Positions 20,068 to 31,674 of a stretch of DNA of 64,000 bases are shown here, piece after piece. Every line of letters begins with the position of its first letter. Positions within the stretch are counted from its first letter, which is position 1. Origin of the DNA: Adineta vaga. Lineage: Eukaryota; Rotifera. Position numbers and translations under genes: made by a program. Location of the stretch: NCBI GenBank assembly GCA_021613535.1, contig CP075493.1, positions 4,030,001 through 4,094,000 of the forward strand, in the 5' to 3' direction. Below the pieces are notes generated by a model. The model was not told where the DNA came from. It did no database searches and saw nothing but the letters and a program-made list of their open reading frames with translations.

Positions 20068-21042
20068 TCAAACATTTTCTTCTGTATTAACAACATTTTG
20101 TGTGACAGAATTCAAATTCTGTTCGATAATAACAGCAAATGTACTTCTTTCGATTGAATTCTTTCGTTGCTGTTGTTGTTGTTGTCGAAACTCATTCCAT
20201 TGTTCAATAAACAATAACGTATGTTTACGTTCAATAACTATACAAGTAATTGATAGTATAATACACAATATTGTAATTGAACTAAGTATAATATGTGCAT
20301 AAATAACAATCTTATTAACAGGTAAATGTAAAAGGATAAGAGATAATCGAGCAATGAATTCAAAGAAAAAGCCTATTGCCCAAATACTTGTTAGTGTATA
20401 ACATGCCCAACGAAATGATGGACAATTTTTATGCATCCATTCATAGACTTTCTTCACTTCTTCTTTTTCGGATAATTTTGGTAGAGAATTTTCTTCTTTT
20501 AATTGTGCATATTGATCATCATTTTGATCGATTTCATTACTAAAGGCATCGTCCGGTAGACCCACTTGTGCTCGATTTGTTGGAACTAAATCTTGATAGA
20601 AATAATAACCAAGTGGACGTAAACGACATCGATGATGACAACAATGTAAGGGAATTAATGTTATTGTGAAAATGACTGAAAGAATACCGGTTACAAGAGA
20701 TTTTTCTAATAATAATATAATTGGATTTCGTGTAATTATAGCAACAATAGCTGACAGTGTAAAGGAAAGGAATACAAGAAAACCAAGTGCATCAAATGTT
20801 CGAAATAGAATAGCTTTAAAAATAACCATAAATAAAGGTGGACTGCTAGCCACTAGAAGTGCATAAACAGGTTTAATATGTCGTTGAAGAGCAAAATAGA
20901 TAATCAATGGAAGAACAATATCAACGAGTACAGTAAGAATAAAACGTGGAATATGATGTTTAAATGTTTGCCAAAGGGAAAATTGAATCTTTCGTAAATT
21001 TTGATTGGTCGTCGGCGTTGGATCTTCTTCGACAGTCAACAT
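20068..21042 (-). CDS. Multi-pass membrane protein, VC0807-like, paralog 1
   Basis: Intronless, 324 aa, with about seven hydrophobic segments. The N-terminal half (residues about 15-150) contains IPRFILTVLVDIVLPLIIYF, HIKPVYALLVASSPPL and FRTFDALGFLVF. This looks like the VC0807 / intracellular-septation-A-type integral membrane family seen in bacteria and fungi. A short loop with CCHHRCRLRPLGYYFYQDLVP follows, then two or three TM helices and a Gln-rich tail. Function unknown for the family. Absence of introns and the prokaryote/fungus-like core suggest possible horizontal origin. It has a diverged neighbour copy at 22521-23435. Confidence 0.75.
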   Translation of the reverse strand: MLTVEEDPTPTTNQNLRKIQFSLWQTFKHHIPRFILTVLVDIVLPLIIYFALQRHIKPVYALLVASSPPLFMVIFKAILFRTFDALGFLVFLSFTLSAIVAIITRNPIILLLEKSLVTGILSVIFTITLIPLHCCHHRCRLRPLGYYFYQDLVPTNRAQVGLPDDAFSNEIDQNDDQYAQLKEENSLPKLSEKEEVKKVYEWMHKNCPSFRWACYTLTSIWAIGFFFEFIARLSLILLHLPVNKIVIYAHIILSSITILCIILSITCIVIERKHTLLFIEQWNEFRQQQQQQRKNSIERSTFAVIIEQNLNSVTQNVVNTEENV

Positions 21043-22520
21043 AATTATAATTTCGTTTGTAAGACAGTATACGTTATGTATTCAATGATTTACTTGGCAT
21101 GTGGGTTATTCATTGCGATTACCTATAAGGAAATGAAAAGGAAAAAAAGTTTTCTTTTTCTATAATTTATTGACAAAAATCATATTCACTTGACTAATAA
21201 CCGTGACGATCATCAAATGACAGACATTAAGGAGAAAGAAAAGGCGTTAGTGTAGGATGTTTTTATATAACGCAGCTATTTCAAAATCATTTATCTTCGA
21301 ACAAAAATTATCATGCACAATTATACAAAGAATATTCTATCTATAAATATCAGCGCGCTACTCCAGTACATTATTTTGCGATAAATAAATCAATATTTCT
21401 GTAAATAAATGATTTATCTAAAGGTCTCGTCATTTGTCACAATGAAGGTTACTTGATCTCAGTCGTTTTATAAAAAAAAGAAAAAAAGTACGATATGTTC
21501 TCTCATTTTTTTTACTTCATCGATAGTACAAGCTGTGCACATAAGTTTGGCAGCAAAAGAACGACAATATTGACGGCAGTAACGAATAAGTTTTGTATTA
21601 GAAATGGTCGATTAATTTTATTTTTTTTCTCTCTCCTTTTTTTTCTTTCTTGTCTCTATTTAAAATTCCGAAAAAATAAAATGTCAATAGAATCGAAAAT
21701 ACGCACTTCGAATCCACTCGACAATTCCTTTCGCTTCAGACATGAACTAAAATGAATGTCTTCACCAATCGATCAAGTAACGTTGACCTCTGATCGCAAA
21801 ACAATATGTATAGTTGTTCTATTCTTTTCACTAACCTACACTACACAAACAAAGTCTGTACTCGTTCATGCAACAAGTTTTCGCTAAAGATTATATTAGA
21901 GAATAACGATGGAAAAGGAACTATCTATTGATATTGATGAATATCAATCATTATCTAAGACAGCTGAAACTTCTATTACGATATTCAAGAAGATAATCTA
22001 TTTTCATAGATCGTAAGAAAGTTTTGAGCTTACTTGTTAACCATTCGAAAGATCACTTTTTGTTATGTACATGTATGTATTCAAATGAATCTTGATGAGG
22101 ATGAAAAAAGCAGCTTTATACGATCAAACATTCGACTGATGGTGCACAGTAGACTGTTCTTCACCGAGAGTAGGTATATATATATTACATCAAGAGTGGG
22201 ACTTTTTTTTTTTCATCGACATTGAACATGAGTCATGTGTATGTCTTGGTGGTCGTGTATTGGCCAATTGCATACATTTTCATCGTTCTATTTTTTTTCT
22301 TCTTCGTTGACATTTATACATACAGAAGAGAGGAAAAAAGAGAATAGAACGAGAAAGAAATGAACTATTCAATATATATATATATATTTACAAATCATTA
22401 CATCGTGAATTTTTGTATTTGAATCCGTATTGATCGTATTGTATCTATTCGTTTATTTTATACAGTATTTTAAGAATAGTTCACTTAAACTAGTTTTATT
22501 CTCTATACAACAAAAGTATT
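21043..22520. other. Intergenic region between the two membrane paralogs
   Basis: 1.5 kb AT-rich, with T-runs, a short (AT)n at 22373-22388 and no coding pattern that I trust. The open stretches near 21495 and 22034 lack coding character. Confidence 0.45.
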
Positions 22521-23435
22521 TTAATCTATCTGGTCATTAAAATGTTCATTTTTCCATTGTTCAATAAATAACATTGTTTGTTTTCTTTCTTTTGTTACAC
22601 AAATAATTGTCAATAAAGTACATATCACTGTGATTGTTGTTAGTACTATATTGGCATAGATGACAATTTTATTCACAGGTAGATGAATTAGTATGAGAAT
22701 TAAACGACCGAGAAATTCACAAAGAAAACCAAATGACCAAAGACTTGTTATTATATAACATGAAATACGAAATGATGAACACTTGTCGTAAAGCCAATCG
22801 TATATTTTAGTTATTTCTTCTCGATCGGATAATTTTGGAATGAGAACATCCTGTTCAAAATATTCTTCTTGAATAAATATATTTTCTGGTAGACCAACTT
22901 CTGCTCGATTTGTTGGAACTAAATCTCGATAGAAATAATAACCAAGTGGACGTAAACGACATCGATGATGACAACAATGTAAAGGAATTAATGTTAAAGC
23001 AAATATAATGGAAAGAATACCTGTTACAAGAGATTTTTCTAATAATAATATAATTGGATTTCGTGTGATAATTGCAACTACACCGGAGATTATAAAACCA
23101 GTTGCAATAAGAAAACCAAGTGCATCAAATGTTCGAAATAGAATAGCTTTAAAAATAACCATAAATAAAGGTGGACTGCTAGCCACTAGAAGTGCATAAA
23201 CAGGTTTAATATGTCGTTGAAGAGCAAAATAGATAATCAATGGAAGAACAATATCAACGAGTACAGTAAGAATAAAACGTGGAATATGATGTTTAAATGT
23301 TTGCCAGAACGAGAATTGAATATTGATAACAATTTGTGGTTCGACAACAGATGAAGATGGGGGATGATGAGAAAACATATTTCGATCGATGAGTTTGTTA
23401 TTATAAATGTACCTAAAAGATGCAAAGGCAGACAT
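22521..23435 (-). CDS. Multi-pass membrane protein, VC0807-like, paralog 2
   Basis: Intronless, 304 aa (or 285 from an inner ATG, MFSHHPPSSS). Same topology as the copy at 20068-21042: the block WQTFKHHIPRFILTVLVDIV through FRTFDALGFL is identical in protein, as is most of ITRNPIILLLEKSLVTGIL and CCHHRCRLRPLGYYFY. The N- and C-termini differ strongly (for example LYDKCSSFRISCYIITSLWS here). A 198-bp block (23109-23306) is identical at DNA level to 20776-20973. Function unknown. Confidence 0.75.
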   Translation of the reverse strand: MSAFASFRYIYNNKLIDRNMFSHHPPSSSVVEPQIVINIQFSFWQTFKHHIPRFILTVLVDIVLPLIIYFALQRHIKPVYALLVASSPPLFMVIFKAILFRTFDALGFLIATGFIISGVVAIITRNPIILLLEKSLVTGILSIIFALTLIPLHCCHHRCRLRPLGYYFYRDLVPTNRAEVGLPENIFIQEEYFEQDVLIPKLSDREEITKIYDWLYDKCSSFRISCYIITSLWSFGFLCEFLGRLILILIHLPVNKIVIYANIVLTTITVICTLLTIICVTKERKQTMLFIEQWKNEHFNDQID

Positions 23436-24060
23436 ATATATTTATTTATTGTTGCTTTCATATGTCCTTCTTAAGAAAAAAACATCGCTGATCGTATTTA
23501 CTTCTACAAACCTAACTATATTACATTTTTGTCTTTCTATTCTTCAGATGTATTTATTTTTTGCTCGCCTAAACATTACATTGCATGAGTCATATGTGTT
23601 TAGATATGTTGCAGAACAAGGTTTTTTTGTAACGTGTTCGATGATTGGTGTGATATTGTATATAGTAAATAACTTCTTATCTTCGACTGTTCTTTCTATT
23701 TCATTCGGTGATATGAATTAGTTTTGAACATATTATATATATTCTTCGTATGTGCATTTTATCTTTAGAATAAATTTTAATTTCATATAAATGACCTTCA
23801 GTGATGAAAAGATAAATGACAGTTGGCCTTGTTCTAAGTCTGTGTTTGTGCATGAAATAATAAACGAAAGATATGAGGATGAGTGATCTTGAGTTTCTCT
23901 ATCGAACGAAATGATACAAAATTTCTTACGTTAATTGATGTCTCAGAATATTGAAACATAATGCCAATTACTACGACCATTTTTTTTCATCTTTTGCTCG
24001 TTTTTCTGACATTTTCATTGTCACATGAATCTAATAGATAATTGTCGTTTTAAAGAAATA
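23436..24060. other. Intergenic, nothing recognised
   Basis: AT-rich DNA between the membrane paralog and the MAM-like pseudogene. An open plus-strand stretch near 23407-23721 shows no coding character. Confidence 0.4.
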
Positions 24061-26219
24061 TCAAGTGCTTGATTTTTATTCACAACTACTGGTACCAATT
24101 CTGACATTTCCGAGCCTATTCAACCCTCATCAGATGTTACTTCTGTCTGTAAGAATTTACAATGGAAAATGATCATACAATGATTCAATAGGAGACTGGT
24201 TTCTATATTTCTGTCGACGTTATTCGGATCGTAAGTGTACATGTCCAACTGATGTTGGAATTAGTTATTGTATTACCGGCAGGTTTTCGCAAATATTTTC
24301 TCCATTGTAACTAATATGTATTGCATTAGAAAAGTATGTGTATCTCAGAAGTACAGGTACATTTAATCATACTTATGTCATTAATATTCGAACCAAATCA
24401 AACACTTTATATTATCTTGACTTTTATTTCTATCTTACAAAAACAAATATTAATATTTCAATAAGCTTTGTTTGGAGTATAGATACAGAAAGGAAAATCA
24501 TTGTTGAAATAATACCGCAACTACATAATGGATGGCAGCATTGTAGAACTAGTTATAGCAGTCTATTGTTTGAAAACTATCGGGTATGCTATTTATGCAT
24601 TGCTTACTGTTTGAGATTAGAATTTTACATAGATTTCACTATGACAACAACTGATTTAGAAGTTATCTACTGATTCCGCCATGTATTGAAGATTGATACT
24701 GTTAACAGATTTTCTTCTGTTTAGACAATAACTGCAACGGTGCATTCCACTCGAACATGTTCCCTATCAACAGATTTCACCAGTGTTGCGACAAATGAGT
24801 GAGAAAAGTTCGGTTCTAAAAACTTAATACTGTTTCGTGGGTGTAGACGATTAGAATTCAGCGAGAAATCAGATAGATGGACTTTTATAGAAGTCATGAC
24901 AATGACAAGTGATTCTAAATCAACAACTGAAGTATCGTCGTAAGTATTATTGTGTAACATCTCTAGATCGAATTGCATGTGATTTTTTCCTATTTTACTG
25001 ATAGAACAACGACAGTTCTCACCAGTAATTCTCCATTTATGGATACCACGCAAACGATTGACGAGATCGAAATCTCAAAAGTTGAGCCTGTTCATCAAAC
25101 ATTTTATTGTCACTTTACCACCACCCTATGTTTTCAGAATACTGATATCATCCTTACCAATGGTACTGAACTACCTCTCCTAGACATTTCAGAACCTCCA
25201 CGAGCACCTCTTTCCGATGCCACTTCTGTCAGTAAGTATTCATCTTCTTCTCTTTCACTCTCGACACTAACATCACTAACATCTCTTACAGATCGACCAA
25301 CAATCAACAACTACAAATGTAATCTACCCTATCAACTCTCCATCGAAAACAGTACCAACACAACTGATTGGAATATATGGTTTTGTTACAACAATCAATG
25401 TCCAACAGATATAGATCCATCTGAATCAAACAAAACTATTAGTACTTCAATCAGTCCAACTGGAGTGATGCGCAGTTTGAATGGAGAACATTGTATTCGA
25501 TATTATTTTTATTTGACTGTCTATGATGTTATTGATTGGGATCAACAAATATCAATATGAGCGACGTCTGACGAAATGACAGAAAATCGATGGTATGAAC
25601 GAAACAAAATATTTATTTCACCATCCACAAACTATACGGTGAGATCTTTTGAAGGTTAGAAATTACAAGTTTATGGATTGAATTTTTGCATAGTTGTGAT
25701 TTTTATTTGAAGTTGTGAATATGAGTGAAATACAAGAGTCTGTACGAGGCAAAGTTTTATCTATTTTAGCTTAGATAATACTGAGCTTTATAGATGTAAT
25801 TCTTCATGTAAATAAATTTTGACCAATAGAGGGTTGCTGTTTGAAATTTTTCAGATTCTATCCATTTGTCAACTATCTTAACAATCACAAATTCGACGCA
25901 GTCAACAACAACAGTAATTTAATTAAAATTAACCGAAAAACTTAATGTTTCATGTGAGAGAAAATATGCTCGATAAATATCTTGAAATACATTTTCTAAA
26001 ATATTTAGTTGAAAACAATGATTTTAGTATGATTTTGAGTCCTTCAATTGGATGCAGTGCTACAGTTTTCCTACTGATAATCGGTATGGTAGTATTTTAT
26101 CGGAGAAAAGTCAAACGTTCTCGTCATCATGAAAAGATTAGAGATCATTTCGATATATCAATGGAATTATTCGATACGAATTCAGACACCAATACTTATC
26201 AGAATACAAATGGATTCTA
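24061..26219 (+). pseudogene. Decayed MAM-like/mucin-like membrane protein (family copy A)
   Basis: All landmarks of the family genes at 27172 and 33044 are present in order but damaged. There is a first-domain piece at about 24190-24280 (DWFLYFCRRY...CTCPT). An exon at about 24331-24583 (THTYVINI..WQHCRTSY) ends in a GTATGC donor. The second domain is at about 25017-25640, with an in-frame TGA at 25558-25560 where intact copies have TGG, plus a roughly 40-nt deletion just after. A TM and tail piece lies at 25945-26219 (FLLIIGMVVFYRRK). The signal exon and the long Thr tract are missing. The segment 25100-25400 is nearly identical to the intact copies, while the rest is strongly diverged, so parts were homogenised recently. 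Confidence 0.75.
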
Positions 26220-27171
26220 GATTAATTCGAACTTTTAAAACACGACAGACACTATGCTTGTTTAACATCGCGATGTTGTGCTCTATAATTATGTATAAGA
26301 CTGATGTAATAAACGAGAATGATCAACTGACAACAATCAAATTTCATCAGACAAAGCACATATACATTGTTTATTTTCATAACAGTGAAGATAACAGCTC
26401 TTGCACTAACAGTACGATTCGAAAACTGATGTGTTCTATAAAGAATACGGAATTTTAGAGATGCCTAGAAACTTTTTACCCTGGAGAAACTTGTATAAAC
26501 TCGAATCAAATGAAAAAATTTCTTTTTTAATGTTGAAACATACAACTGTTAAAAAATGGCGTAGGTCCCGAAAATATTGCACAACAATATCGTTTCAATA
26601 ACAAATAACAAGATAGATAACAAAATAAACCGATGATTCATCTTGGTACTCATAAAGTTGAATATTTAAGCTGCTTTCGAAACAAAAAGTCTTCTAAAAC
26701 TAATAGATGACGTCAAACAACTGATAGCTGTTTCTAAAAGAATTCAGAAAGAACATCTTCTCTTAGATTCATGAAATAACGTAAATAAATCTCACATTTA
26801 TAAATACTACATAAATAAAGATTGTTTCATCTGTGCGATTCTTTCGACAACAGTTCTTATGTTACGATGTCATCACACGTATTTGAAGCTTATCTGAATG
26901 AAATGAATCATATTATCTTCCAACACTCAGTGTTTTTCTTGTTCTTCCAAATTGTAGAAAATGATAAGCAAAGATCTACTTCACTCTTTCGATATGTACG
27001 TAACAAAAACTAGATAAGCCATGTAATGTCAGTGTTTATCAAATGAAAATGACACAAGAGAAAATATAATATTTTATTATTCTTTCGAACAAATATTTCT
27101 TGCGTGCTTTATTTCAAATTTATTTTCACTAACCTCTTCTTTTTTTCAGAAAAACGACATATCTGTTCATC
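26220..27171. other. Intergenic, nothing recognised
   Basis: AT-rich; no coding or repeat structure seen. A TTTTTTTCAG acceptor-like sequence ends at about 27149, 22 nt before the next ATG, and may be a trans-splice or 5'-UTR acceptor. Confidence 0.4.
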
Positions 27172-30100
27172 ATGCATCGTCTTCAATACATTATCACTGG
27201 TTTGTACATTCACCAAAAACCTTTATTTTCATCTTTTCTATCTCTTACAGTTCTTTTTCACCTATGCATATTTTGTCGATCTCAAACAATCAACTTTCAG
27301 TGCGACTTTGATACCAATCTGCTTGGAGACTGTCTGTTCGCAAAAACAACCGGTGGTCCTACAATGCTTGCAGATCCAGGCGCCTTTCCCTCCAGTTCAA
27401 ATCCAAAACAACCTATTTCAGATGTCAAAGCGACTCGTCAGTAGACCTCTCTTCACCATAGCAAACAATAAGTCTCTTCGATTATCGATTTTTTAGGATC
27501 GCTGACTATGCCCGACAACGAACCTTGCCAGCTTCCATATCTATATACACCTGGTAATTGGGATATGTACTTCTGTCGTCGTTTCCTTAACAATACATTT
27601 ACTTGTCCAACTCAATCTGGTACTGGTAGATGTGATGCAGGTGAGTTAAACTCATCACATTCATCATCTAACTCAAATATCGACTATCATCGATCTCTTG
27701 TCAATAGGGAAATATGGTCTAATACGAATACCAACTTCTGGTAAAGTTGATCACACATACACAGCTACTGTTCTACAAAGCTCAAGCACTGCTCAATGTT
27801 TTGATTTCTATTACTATGTCACTGACACATCAGAAAATGCTAAGATAGAAATGGCATGGGAAACAGATGAGAACTTAGATGAAATTGTCGTGGTACAAGC
27901 AGTTCCATCACAGAACAAGTGGCAACACAGTAGAACAACTTTCACACTTCCACCATCAACATCTTCATATAAAGTAAGAACAATGCTTATTGTTTCATGT
28001 TATGCATTACTGTTATTTCTTACTTCTGATGTTCTTCTAGATCAGTTTGAGAATCATGCGTGATACAGGAATGACAAATTTCTTTTTTGCCTTCGATGAG
28101 ATCAAGATTTCTGATGGAGCTTGCGGTAACGTTGATTGCATATAATGAATACATTGTTGTAGCTTTGTGATTGTTTTCTGGAACAGGCGACACGATCACG
28201 ACAACAACAACCACCACCACAGAGGAAACAACTACGACGACAACAACCACCACCACCACTGAGGAAACAACCACGACGACAACGACCATACCTGTCGAAC
28301 CAGACACAACAACAACGACAACAACAACCACCACCACCACAGAGGAAACAACTACGACGACAACGACCATACCTATCGAACCAGACACAACAACAACGAC
28401 AACAACAACCACCACCACAGAGGAAACAACTACGACGACAACAACAACCACCACCACTGAGGAAACAACCACGACGACAACGACCATACCTGTCGAACCA
28501 GACACAACAACAACGACAACAACAACCACCACCACCACAGAGGAAACAACTACGACGACAACGACCATACCTATCGAACCAGACACAACAACAACGACAA
28601 CAACAACCACCACCACAGAGGAAACAACTACGACGACAACAACCACTACCACCACCACCACAGAGGAAACAACTACGACGACAACGACCATACCTATCGA
28701 ACCAGACACAACAACCACTACCACCACCACCACAGAGGAAACAACTACGACGACAACGACCATACCTATCGAACCAGACACAACAACAACGACAACAACA
28801 ACCACCACCACAGAGGAAACAACTACGACGACAACAACCACTACCACCACCACCACAGAGGAAACAACCACGACGACAACGACCGTACCTGTAGACCCAG
28901 ACACAACAACTACGACGACAACGACCATACCTGTCGAACCAGACACAACAACAACGACGACAACAACCACCACCACAGAGGAAACAACTACGACGACAAC
29001 GACCATACCTGTAGACCCCGACACAACAACAACAACAACAACGACAACAACGACCATACCTGTCGAACCAGACACAACAACAACAACTACAACGACCATA
29101 CCTGTAGACCCCGACACAACAACAACAACAACAACGACAACAACGACCATACCTGTCGAACCAGACACAACAACAACAACTACAACAACCACCACAGAGG
29201 AAACAACAACGACAACCACAACAACAACAACAATCGAACCGCTTAGTCGACTTTTTTTCTGTGATTTTACCACAACTCTATGTTTTCAGAATACTGATAT
29301 CATCCTTACCAATGGTACTGAACTACCTCTCCTAGACATCTCAGAACCTCCACGAGCACCTCTTTCCGATGCCACTTCTGTCAGTAAGTATTCATCTTCT
29401 TCTCTTTCACTCTCGACACTAACATACACTAACATACACTAACATACACTAACATCTCTTACAGATCGACCAACAATCAACAATTACAAATGTAATCTAC
29501 CCTATCAACTCTCCATCGAAAACAGTACCAACACAACTGATTGGAATATGTGGTTTTGTTACAACAATCAATGTCCAACAGATATAGATCCATCATCTGA
29601 TTGTATGTCGGGTAACTATGGCTTAATGTTTCTTGATCCATCCGAATCAAACAAAAATATCAGTACTTCAATCAGTTCAAGTGGAATGATGCGGAGTTTG
29701 AGTGGAGAACATTGTGTTCGATATTATTATTATTTGACTGTCTATGATGGTATGGATTGGGGTCAACAAATATCAGTATGGGTGAAATCTGACGAAATGG
29801 CCAATGATGAAATGGAGATCGATCGAATCAGTGTTGATGAAATGACAGAAAATCGATGGTATGAACGAAACAAAACATTTACTTCACCATCAACAAACTA
29901 TACGGTGAGATCATTCGAATATTAGTAAAAACAATATATAATGAGTATTTGTTTGTATAGTTGATATATTCATTTGAAGTGATCAACAGTAGTAGTAATA
30001 ATAGTGAGTCAATACGAACAAAGACAATTTATTTTGCATTGGATGACATCGAGTTGTATAATCGAAAGTGTGATGGTGAGTATAGTCGAATGAAGGAAAA

Positions 30101-30479
30101 AAGCTATGATCTATTGATGAAATGTTTTAGACGCATTGGAATCAACTACAACGACGACCACCAGTTCAGTAACTACTTCAACTACTACAACATTAGGCGG
30201 TACTGACCCTCCATGTAAGTTGATTGTCTTGTTTTTACCATGTACGTAAATATTTTATTAATTTGTTCAGCAAAACCTGATAATTTGGGTCTTATTCTTG
30301 GTTTGTCTTTTGGTCTCGGCATTCCTGCTTTATTGATTTTAGTAATTGGCGGATACTGTTATTTGAAAAAAGACAGACATAGTCGATATGAGATGGACGG
30401 AGACGAAAGGAATCATATTCAATTGAAAACGACACGCTCTTCGGGTGCTAGTGACAATTTAACAAGATATATCTACTAA
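27172..30479 (+). CDS. MAM-like, Thr-rich (mucin-like) type I membrane protein, copy B
   Basis: Ten exons with fully consistent phases: 27172-27199, 27251-27436, 27497-27640, 27708-27973, 28041-28125, 28187-29383, 29465-29904, 29961-30075, 30131-30214 and 30271-30479; 917 aa. Order: signal peptide; a MAM-like domain (FQCDFD..., CFDFYYYVTD, NKWQHSRTTF, FFFAFDEIKISDGAC); about 350 residues of Thr runs with EETTT and IPVEPD units; a second MAM-like domain (FFCDFTTTLCF to YFALDDIELYNRKC); a short Thr stem; a TM helix (LGIPALLILVIGGYCYL); and a 40-residue tail. MAM domains mediate adhesion; the Thr tract is probably O-glycosylated. The MAM call rests on the pattern only. Confidence 0.82.
28187..29240 (+). 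repeat. Thr-codon minisatellite in copy B
   Basis: Imperfect tandem ACA/ACC/ACG/ACT codon arrays of variable length, punctuated by GAGGAAAC (EET) and by ATACCTGTCGAACCAGAC-type units (IPVEPD, IPIEPD, IPVDPD). Higher-order blocks of roughly 100-200 bp recur. Long artificial open frames (Val/Ser-rich) appear on the antisense strand because of the codon bias. The equivalent tract in copy C is about half as long. Confidence 0.9.
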
Positions 30480-30923
30480 ATACTTTATTTTGCATATTAC
30501 AAGTGAATTGTTTATTTTTTCAATAATAAAATGTATCGTCACTATTTGATATAAACTTCTAAATAATTGATTATTTTTAGACAATATTGCACAGGCATAA
30601 TAGTTTGTATCAGAGAAAAGAATAGGATCAGTGAACCTTAGTAATATAATGTAGAAGTAACATTCTTTGATTCAACAAAGAGGAGAATTTTCTATTGTAA
30701 AATACGTCTCGAACGACAAGTGCATTGTCCATTGAACTTTAACTAGGTAAAAGCTTAAGTTATGACTTCATCAGTAGATTTGCAGGGAATTAAATCATTT
30801 CAAGGAAAATATGATTCACAATACAACTGAACAAAAATAATAACTTCTGTTTTATTTGCTAATACTTTCATAGGATAAATACAGTTGTATATGAGTTCGT
30901 ATTTGAGTATTTCGTTTTGCAAG
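30480..30923. other. 3' flank of copy B
   Basis: AT-rich; an AATAAAA poly(A)-type signal is at about 30525. No gene seen. Confidence 0.45.
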
Positions 30924-31154
30924 TTAGTTTGTCGGATTGTTCGATGCTGTTTGTGATTGAGTAGCAGTTGCAACATTAATAGCATTTTTAGTTTTCTCTT
31001 CTACTCCTTGTTTATCTGTTGTCAAAGTCGTATTTTGATTCAAACTAGCCGCTTTCGATGCTTCTTCATTGTTATTGCTATTTGTCGTTTGTGCTGGAAC
31101 CCCATCAAAATTGTCACGGCCTGAGGATGGATGAAGCATATGTACTTTACCCAT
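30924..31154 (-). CDS. Small disordered protein, paralog 1
   Basis: Single-exon frame of 76 aa, starting MGKVHMLHPSSGRDNF. The rest is Asn/Thr/Ala/Gln-rich and lacks hydrophobic segments, so it is probably disordered. The motif MLHP[ST]SGRxNFxxVP and a later KxKxAINxxAxxQS are shared with the frame at 31483-31674, which argues both are real genes. Function unknown. There is a faint likeness to the L-x-P-P-G-G motif of Jupiter/HN1 proteins, which I would not rely on. Confidence 0.5.
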   Translation of the reverse strand: MGKVHMLHPSSGRDNFDGVPAQTTNSNNNEEASKAASLNQNTTLTTDKQGVEEKTKNAINVATATQSQTASNNPTN

Positions 31155-31482
31155 TTGTTATCCCGTCAGTAATGTAAAACTATAATATTCAATCGAAATT
31201 AGATGAATTTCAATATATATTTCTTTTCAAATAGTATTTCGTGCAACGCAAGAAACAAAATATTGTTAGTAAATAAGAGTGTTGCATCTTGCACAACGAG
31301 TAAGCAAGAAAATAAATAAAAACAAGAACAATCACATGTTTTTTTTTATAAGAAAGAGAACGTGAAAGAAATCAGTTTTGTTTGCGACGCTGTTCCGTGC
31401 AAAAGAGAATAATGTGTAATTACAACACAATGTTCGATTTAAAAAAAAAAGAAGTCAATGATTTTAGGATAGTTATGTAGAA

Positions 31483-31674
31483 TTAATTTTTCTCTGAAGT
31501 CGTAGTATCACTGATTGATTGAGATTGAGCAACAGTATTAATAGCATCTTTTGTTTTTGTTTCAATTTCCAAAGGATTTAACCCTTGATCGTCTTTCTTC
31601 TCAGTCGTTGGTTTCTCCGGTACTAAGCAAAAGTTTTGACGTCCCGATGTCGGATGTAACATTTTCAACATCAT
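31483..31674 (-). CDS. Small disordered protein, paralog 2
   Basis: 63-aa frame, MMLKMLHPTSGRQNFCLVPE then Lys/Glu/Thr/Ser-rich sequence. It shares two motifs with the protein at 30924-31154 on the same strand about 0.3 kb away. A TATTTAG acceptor-like site ends 4 nt before the ATG, so the gene may have a 5' exon or be trans-spliced. Function unknown. Confidence 0.5.
   Translation of the reverse strand: MMLKMLHPTSGRQNFCLVPEKPTTEKKDDQGLNPLEIETKTKDAINTVAQSQSISDTTTSEKN

Noticed and set aside
21495-22225. Two short plus-strand frames in the spacer between the membrane paralogs
   Set aside because: Low-complexity, Phe-rich translations of T-runs; no motif or paralog.
28020-29273. Long Val/Ser-rich open frame antisense to the Thr tract (also at 33814-34647)
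   Set aside because: It is the mirror of the ACN-codon repeat; composition is VVVVV/SGSTGM only, and the sense strand is a well-supported exon.
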